Shown in pieces: positions 6,417 to 8,994 of a stretch of 8,994 nt of DNA. The notes beneath the pieces were generated by a model. That model worked only from the letters and a program-made list of their open reading frames with translations, did not search any database and was not told the origin of the DNA. This stretch comes from Chloroflexota bacterium (GTDB lineage: Bacteria > Chloroflexota > Limnocylindria > Limnocylindrales > CSP1-4), in the NCBI GenBank assembly GCA_027457005.1, contig DAIDTV010000049.1:1-8994 (forward strand). Direction: 5' to 3'. The position numbers were made by a program, and so were the translations under genes. Position 1 is the stretch's first letter. Every line of letters starts with the position of its first letter.

Positions 6417-6454
6417 CCACCGCAGTGCCGTGGCACGCGACGAGGCACCGAACG

Positions 6455-7867
6455 ATGCAGATTCCTCCGCCGTACCCCGATCCCGCCGCAGCGGTCCCGG
6501 ACGCGCCTCCCTCATCGCATGACGGGGACCTGCCCGCGACGCCGGCCCGTGCCACGCGGCGCCGGGCCGCGACGTGGCTCGCGGTGCTGGGTGGCGCGGT
6601 GCTCGCGGGAAGCGTCCTCTTCGCGGGCGGCTTCCTGCTCGGCAGACAGACCGCCCTGACCGACGGGACGCCGCAGCAGCTCTCCGCCGATCTCCAGCCG
6701 TTCTGGGACGCCTTCAACTCGATCGAGCAGCGGTACGCCGGGATCCCGGTGGACCGCCACGCGCTCATCGAGGGCGCCATCAACGGCATGTTCAAGGCGC
6801 TCGGCGATCCCTTCTCGACGTACATGACGGGCGAGGCATACCGCGCCTCGCTCACGGGCCTGTCCGGCCAGTTCGAAGGGATCGGGGCGGTCGTCACCAC
6901 CGTCGAACCGTCGGGCGCCCAGGGCTGCGCGCCGATCGGCCCGACCTGCACGGTGGTGATCGTCCGGACCATCCCGGGCTCGCCGGCGGAGCGGGCCGGG
7001 CTGCGGGCCGGCGACCTGATCCTCGCGGTCGACGGAGCCGGCGTGACCGGCCGGACCCTCGATGACGTCGTGACCATGGTGCGGGGCCCGCGCGGCACGC
7101 CGGTGACGCTGCGGATCGGTCGCGGGGCGGCCGCCGCGTTCGAGGTCCGGGTCGTCCGCGACATCGTGAACCCGGAGGACGTCACGAGCCGGACGGTCGC
7201 GAACGGGACCGTGGGCTACATCCAGATCACGAGCTTCGGCTCGGGCGTCGCCGCCGACTTCACGGCCCAGCTCCGCGCGCTGCTCGCCGGAGGCGTGCAC
7301 GGCCTGGTGCTGGACCTGCGCGGGAACCCCGGGGGGTTCGTGGACCAGGCACGGACGATCGCGAGCCAGTTCATCGGGAACGGTCCGATCTACTGGGAGC
7401 AGGCCGCGGATGGCTCCCGGCGGGCCATCGACGCGGAGCCGGGCGGGATCGCGACCGCCCACTCGCTTCCGGTCGTGGTCCTCGTCGACAAGGGCACCGC
7501 GAGCGCATCGGAGATCCTGGCCGGCGCGCTCCAGGACACGGGCCGGGCCACCCTCCTGGGGACGACCACGTACGGCAAGGGGACCGTGCAGGAGTGGCAG
7601 CTGCTCGGACAGGACATGGGGGGCTTCAAGCTGACGATCGCGCGCTGGCTGACGCCCTCGAAGCGCTGGATCAACGGGAAGGGACTCACGCCCAACGTCC
7701 TGTTCCAGCCTCCGGCGAACGCGCCGGTGGGCACGGACCCCGAGCTGGATCGCGCGATCCAGCTGCTCACGGGCGGGGGCACACCCGGCGGCGGTCCCTC
7801 GGCGGCGGCCGCGGGCAGGGTGAGCGCGGTCGCCGCGGGCGCTGTGGCTCCTCGGTCGGGCGGCTGA
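6455..7867 (+). CDS. ctpA: S41 C-terminal processing peptidase (CtpA/CtpB type), membrane-anchored
   Basis: A 470-residue carboxy-terminal processing protease that cuts substrates outside the cytoplasmic membrane. Layout: a Pro-rich cytoplasmic start (1-35), an Arg cluster and one transmembrane anchor (about 40-63), an N-terminal helical part containing the typical ALGDPFSTYM (115-124), a PDZ domain (about 136-233, with GSPAERAGLRAGDLILAVDG), then the S41 core: DLRGNPGG (287-294), nucleophile Ser350 in GTASASE, and Lys375 and Gln379 in YGKGTVQ. The Ser-Lys spacing of 25 and Lys-Gln spacing of 4 match CtpB. The C-terminus is Gly/Ala-rich low complexity. I chose ATG 6455 because GAGG lies 9 nt upstream; GTG 6425 would add 10 residues. 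An unusual feature is a short Cys158-Cys165 loop in the PDZ domain. Placement after ftsEX is common in bacteria and suggests a cell-envelope role; its substrate is not identifiable. Confidence 0.93.
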   Translation: MQIPPPYPDPAAAVPDAPPSSHDGDLPATPARATRRRAATWLAVLGGAVLAGSVLFAGGFLLGRQTALTDGTPQQLSADLQPFWDAFNSIEQRYAGIPVDRHALIEGAINGMFKALGDPFSTYMTGEAYRASLTGLSGQFEGIGAVVTTVEPSGAQGCAPIGPTCTVVIVRTIPGSPAERAGLRAGDLILAVDGAGVTGRTLDDVVTMVRGPRGTPVTLRIGRGAAAAFEVRVVRDIVNPEDVTSRTVANGTVGYIQITSFGSGVAADFTAQLRALLAGGVHGLVLDLRGNPGGFVDQARTIASQFIGNGPIYWEQAADGSRRAIDAEPGGIATAHSLPVVVLVDKGTASASEILAGALQDTGRATLLGTTTYGKGTVQEWQLLGQDMGGFKLTIARWLTPSKRWINGKGLTPNVLFQPPANAPVGTDPELDRAIQLLTGGGTPGGGPSAAAAGRVSAVAAGAVAPRSGG

Positions 7868-7885
7868 GGCGGACCCCCGGGCCGC

Positions 7886-7914
7886 TTGCCTTCGGCCGAG
7901 ACAGTGGCTAGTAT
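7886..7914 (+). promoter_or_regulatory. Sigma70-type promoter of the smpB leader or small RNA
   Basis: TTGCCT (7886-7891) and TAGTAT (7909-7914) are 17 nt apart, 19 nt after the ctpA stop. The predicted start is near 7921, just before the unusually strong ribosome-binding sequence. A weak 5-bp hairpin (GGCCG 7880-7884, CGGCC 7893-7897) overlaps the -35 region and may be the end of the ctpA transcript. Confidence 0.6.
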
Positions 7915-7942
7915 TCCGCCCAACGAAAGGAGGTGATGTGCA

Positions 7943-7987
7943 GTGATAGACAGTCATTGCGCCACCCCGCGGGAGGCCTCGGCTTAA
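7943..7987 (+). CDS. Candidate 14-residue leader peptide before smpB
   Basis: GTG 7943 to TAA 7985-7987 encodes MIDSHCATPREASA, 9 nt after a near-ideal AAGGAGG. The start codon lies in the 5' arm of the 7938-7962 stem, and the stop codon overlaps one strand of the alternative AACC/GGTT pairing. The ribosome binding site is far stronger than that of any proven gene here, which is the main reason to list it. No homologue or amino-acid run (such as repeated Cys, His or Trp) points to a known leader-peptide class. Other short frames share the same site, so which one is translated, if any, is open. Confidence 0.25.
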   Translation: MIDSHCATPREASA

Positions 7988-8006
7988 CCGCAGGTTGGTA
8001 AGCAAC

Positions 8007-8037
8007 CGAACGCCGGCCCTCCATGGGCCGGCGTTCG
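8007..8037 (+). terminator. Perfect 13-bp hairpin before smpB
   Basis: CGAACGCCGGCCC (8007-8019) pairs without mismatch to GGGCCGGCGTTCG (8025-8037) across a TCCAT loop. It is the strongest simple stem in the window. The following bases (TGCGTCC) lack a T-run, so it could be an incomplete intrinsic terminator or attenuator, as is common in GC-rich genomes, or a 3'-stabilising stem. Confidence 0.5.
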
Positions 8038-8059
8038 TGCGTCCGGGCCGGGTTGTCCG

Positions 8060-8065
8060 TATGCT
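8060..8065 (+). promoter_or_regulatory. Weak possible -10 element for smpB
   Basis: TATGCT (8060-8065) follows the strong hairpin and lies about 125 nt before the smpB ATG. No -35 hexamer sits at the right spacing. smpB could instead rely on read-through from the 7886-7914 promoter. The rest of 8038-8189 holds only a small 5-bp stem (CCTGC/GCAGG, 8112-8126) and no convincing gene. Confidence 0.2.
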
Positions 8066-8189
8066 GTCGGCTCGCCCGCGTTCACCCCTCGCCGCTGTCC
8101 CGCCACCTCGCCCTGCCGCTCGCAGGCGTCGTTCCGGAGCTTCACGCCGACGCCCGGACCGACCGGCCGCCGCCCGAAGGATCGTCCGC

Positions 8190-8654
8190 ATGTCCGAGCA
8201 CACCATCACGATCAACCGCAAGGCACGCCACGAGTACTCCATCGAGGAGACCGTCGAGGCGGGGATCGTGCTGACCGGGACCGAGATCAAGAGCGTCCGC
8301 GCCGGCAAGGTGAACCTCCAGGACGCGTACGCGCGCATCGAGCGCGGCGAGGCGTGGTTGATCGGTGCCCACATCGCGCCGTACGAGGGCGGCAACCGCC
8401 TCAACCACGACACCCGGCGCACGCGCAAGCTCCTGCTGCATCACGACGAGATCGACGAGCTGCTGGGGCGCACCACCCGCAAGGGCCTCACTTTGGTCCC
8501 GCTGCGCCTGTACATCTCCGACCGGGGGCTCGCCAAGATCGAGCTCGGCCTGGCGCGGGGCAAGCAGCAGCACGACCGTCGCCGCGAGATCGCCGAACGG
8601 GACGCGCGGCGGGAGCTCGCGCGGGAACTCGCCGATGGGGAACGCGGCCGGTAG
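8190..8654 (+). CDS. smpB: SsrA-binding protein SmpB
   Basis: A 154-residue protein of normal SmpB length. SmpB binds the tRNA-like domain of tmRNA and places it in the empty A site of stalled ribosomes for trans-translation. Visible family features: the beta-barrel start INRKARHEYSIEETVEAGI (8-26), LTGTEIKSVRAGKVNLQDAY (28-47), HIAPYEGGNRLNHDTRRTRK (61-80) and LLLH, then LVPLRLYISDRGLAKIELGL (102-121). The basic C-terminal tail GKQQHDRRREIAERDARREL (124-143) enters the mRNA channel in known structures. ATG 8190 is preceded by GAAGGA (8176-8181) at a good distance; longer frames upstream have no family similarity. It ends in TAG and is followed 88 nt later by its RNA partner, a common smpB-ssrA pairing. 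Confidence 0.97.
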   Translation: MSEHTITINRKARHEYSIEETVEAGIVLTGTEIKSVRAGKVNLQDAYARIERGEAWLIGAHIAPYEGGNRLNHDTRRTRKLLLHHDEIDELLGRTTRKGLTLVPLRLYISDRGLAKIELGLARGKQQHDRRREIAERDARRELARELADGERGR

Positions 8655-8670
8655 GGGAGGACGCGGGTGG

Positions 8671-8701
8671 CCGGCGGATGGATGGGCTTGGATTCCGCCG
8701 G
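8671..8701. repeat. Inverted repeat overlapping the ssrA promoter
   Basis: CCGGCGGA (8671-8678) and TCCGCCGG (8694-8701) are perfect 8-nt inverted arms with a 15-nt centre that contains the -35 hexamer TTGGAT (8688-8693); the right arm lies within the -35/-10 spacer. It starts 16 nt after the smpB stop, so it may serve as the smpB transcript end (no T-run) or as a binding site controlling ssrA. Confidence 0.4.
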
Positions 8702-8716
8702 TCTGTCGGCTAGAAT
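8688..8716 (+). promoter_or_regulatory. Sigma70-type promoter of ssrA (tmRNA)
   Basis: TTGGAT (8688-8693) and TAGAAT (8711-8716) are exactly 17 nt apart. TAGAAT matches the -10 consensus at five of six positions. The predicted start near 8723 leaves a leader of about 20 nt before the mature tmRNA 5' end. A separate strong promoter fits the high abundance of tmRNA. Confidence 0.75.
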
Positions 8717-8723
8717 GGAACAT

Positions 8724-8739
8724 CCGGACGGAAGTCCGG
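8724..8739 (+). other. Hairpin in the tmRNA precursor leader
   Basis: CCGGAC (8724-8729) and GTCCGG (8734-8739) form a 6-bp stem capped by GGAA, a GNRA-type tetraloop. It occupies nearly the whole predicted 5' leader, ending 3 nt before the mature tmRNA 5' end, where RNase P should cut. Confidence 0.5.
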
Positions 8740-8742
8740 CAT

Positions 8743-8994
8743 GGGGATGCGTGGTTTCGACAGGGCCCGAGCCCCAGGGAACGCGAGCCGAGGTGCCGTC
8801 TGGCCTCGTTAAACAGGCGGCAAACGAAGTAACTGGCAACCGCCAGCCTGCTCTCGCCCTCGCCGCTTAGGCGGTAAGGTGAGCGTGGAAGCAGCCTCCT
8901 CCCCGTGGGCTGTGGAAGCGTCATTCAGCGGGGATGCGGCCCCGGGTAGCGTCGCGTAGCCGGGGAACAAGCCCGAGAGGGGACGTGACTGGAC
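8743..8994 (+). ncRNA. ssrA: tmRNA (SsrA), 5' part, truncated by window end
   Basis: The RNA begins GGGGATGCGTGGTTTCGACA, the conserved 5' half of the tRNA-like domain with the acceptor strand GGGGAUG. Pseudoknot 1 is clear: CGAGG/CCTCG (8789-8793, 8804-8808) and an 8-bp second stem GCCGTCTG/CAGGCGGC (8795-8802, 8814-8821) with one G-U. The resume codon is most likely GGC 8835, 13 nt after the pseudoknot and preceded by TAACT, as in B. subtilis-type tmRNAs; the encoded tag is GNRQPALALAA ending at TAG 8868-8870, after the alanine from the charged tmRNA. The stop codon lies in the loop of CCGC/GCGG (8863-8866, 8871-8874). Reading back in frame would add ANEVT, but those bases are partly in pseudoknot 1. 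The 3' tRNA-like half and its CCA end lie beyond the window. It rescues ribosomes stalled on mRNAs lacking a usable stop codon, together with SmpB. Confidence 0.95.
8835..8870 (+). other. ssrA: tmRNA proteolysis-tag reading frame
   Basis: Eleven codons (GGC to GCT) and TAG encode GNRQPALALAA. The ending ALAA is the standard degradation signal read by ClpXP and related proteases. The TAACT just upstream matches the resume-codon context of other bacteria. Confidence 0.8.

Larger units (their letters stand above)
7921..8037 (+). ncRNA. Putative structured small RNA or leader upstream of smpB
   Basis: This would be a transcript of about 117 nt from the 7886-7914 promoter to a strong hairpin. It contains: GAAAGGAGGTGAT (7925-7937), a perfect 13-nt complement of the common 16S rRNA 3' tail; a 9-bp stem GTGCAGTGA/TCATTGCGC (7938-7946, 7954-7962; two G-U pairs); GGTTG/CAACC (7993-7997, 8003-8007); an alternative AACC-GCA-GGTT pairing (7986-7996); and the 13-bp final stem. 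Tiny ORFs follow the ribosome-binding sequence: GTG 7943 to TAA 7985-7987 (MIDSHCATPREASA, spacing 9), ATG 7936 to TAA 8002 or earlier in its own frame (21 codons, spacing too short) and the two-codon GTG 7938-CAG-TGA. I do not recognise a known RNA family. It may be an attenuator leader for smpB, an sRNA, or the mRNA of a very small peptide. Confidence 0.4.

Noticed and set aside
7921..8037. Known riboswitch (cobalamin, SAM, TPP, c-di-GMP, glycine types) upstream of smpB
   Set aside because: I looked for the conserved core motifs of these classes and did not find them. The region was left as an unclassified structured RNA.
6512..8428. 638-codon minus-strand frame across ctpA, the leader and smpB
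   Set aside because: It covers proven + strand genes and reads as Arg/His/Asp-rich shadow sequence. It has no family motif.
8667..8870. 67-codon + strand ORF between smpB and the tmRNA tag stop
   Set aside because: It is the tmRNA tag frame extended backwards through the ssrA promoter, leader and pseudoknot 1. Only the last 11 codons are translated.

Overview
The window is very GC-rich, with G/C-dominated third codon positions and several GTG starts. It carries a bacterial chromosomal housekeeping cluster: the end of secA, ydcF-like, a small cysteine-rich gene, prfB, a GNAT gene, a hisN-like phosphatase, ftsE, ftsX, an S41 protease gene (ctpA type), smpB and ssrA. All genes are on the + strand. 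The backbone secA-prfB-ftsE-ftsX-ctpA-smpB-ssrA is a known bacterial neighbourhood. High GC together with this order and a Gram-positive-like tmRNA resume site suggests a Chloroflexota-type or other deep-branching high-GC lineage. That placement is inference; no taxonomic marker is complete here. I see no phage, transposon, CRISPR or plasmid feature, and no sign of recent transfer.

Layout. Positions 2-235 hold the zinc-binding tail of SecA. A YdcF/DUF218 membrane-anchored protein overlaps its stop. A clear sigma70-type promoter (922-950) then starts a tightly packed unit: an 83-residue (or shorter) protein with eight cysteines, prfB (release factor 2) starting inside that gene's UGA stop, a tandem GNAT-like protein starting inside the prfB stop, and a HisN/IMPase-family phosphatase. 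prfB has the classic programmed +1 frameshift at an in-frame UGA (CTT TGA C). Two GC hairpins separate this unit from ftsE-ftsX, which are 3 nt apart. A membrane-anchored PDZ-S41 protease gene follows.

The 322-nt gap between ctpA and smpB is the most unusual part. It has a good promoter (7886-7914), a 13-nt perfect complement to the usual 16S rRNA 3' tail, tiny ORFs, several hairpins and a perfect 13-bp stem (8007-8037). It looks like a small structured RNA or an attenuator-style leader in front of smpB. smpB is followed by a strong ssrA promoter (8688-8716) and the 5' part of tmRNA, with pseudoknot 1 and the tag GNRQPALALAA; the RNA runs off the window.

How the genes fit together. RF2, SmpB and tmRNA cover translation termination and ribosome rescue. 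SecA, FtsEX and the S41 protease act at the membrane and cell envelope. The candidates for something undescribed are the eight-cysteine protein coupled to RF2 and the structured leader or sRNA ahead of smpB.
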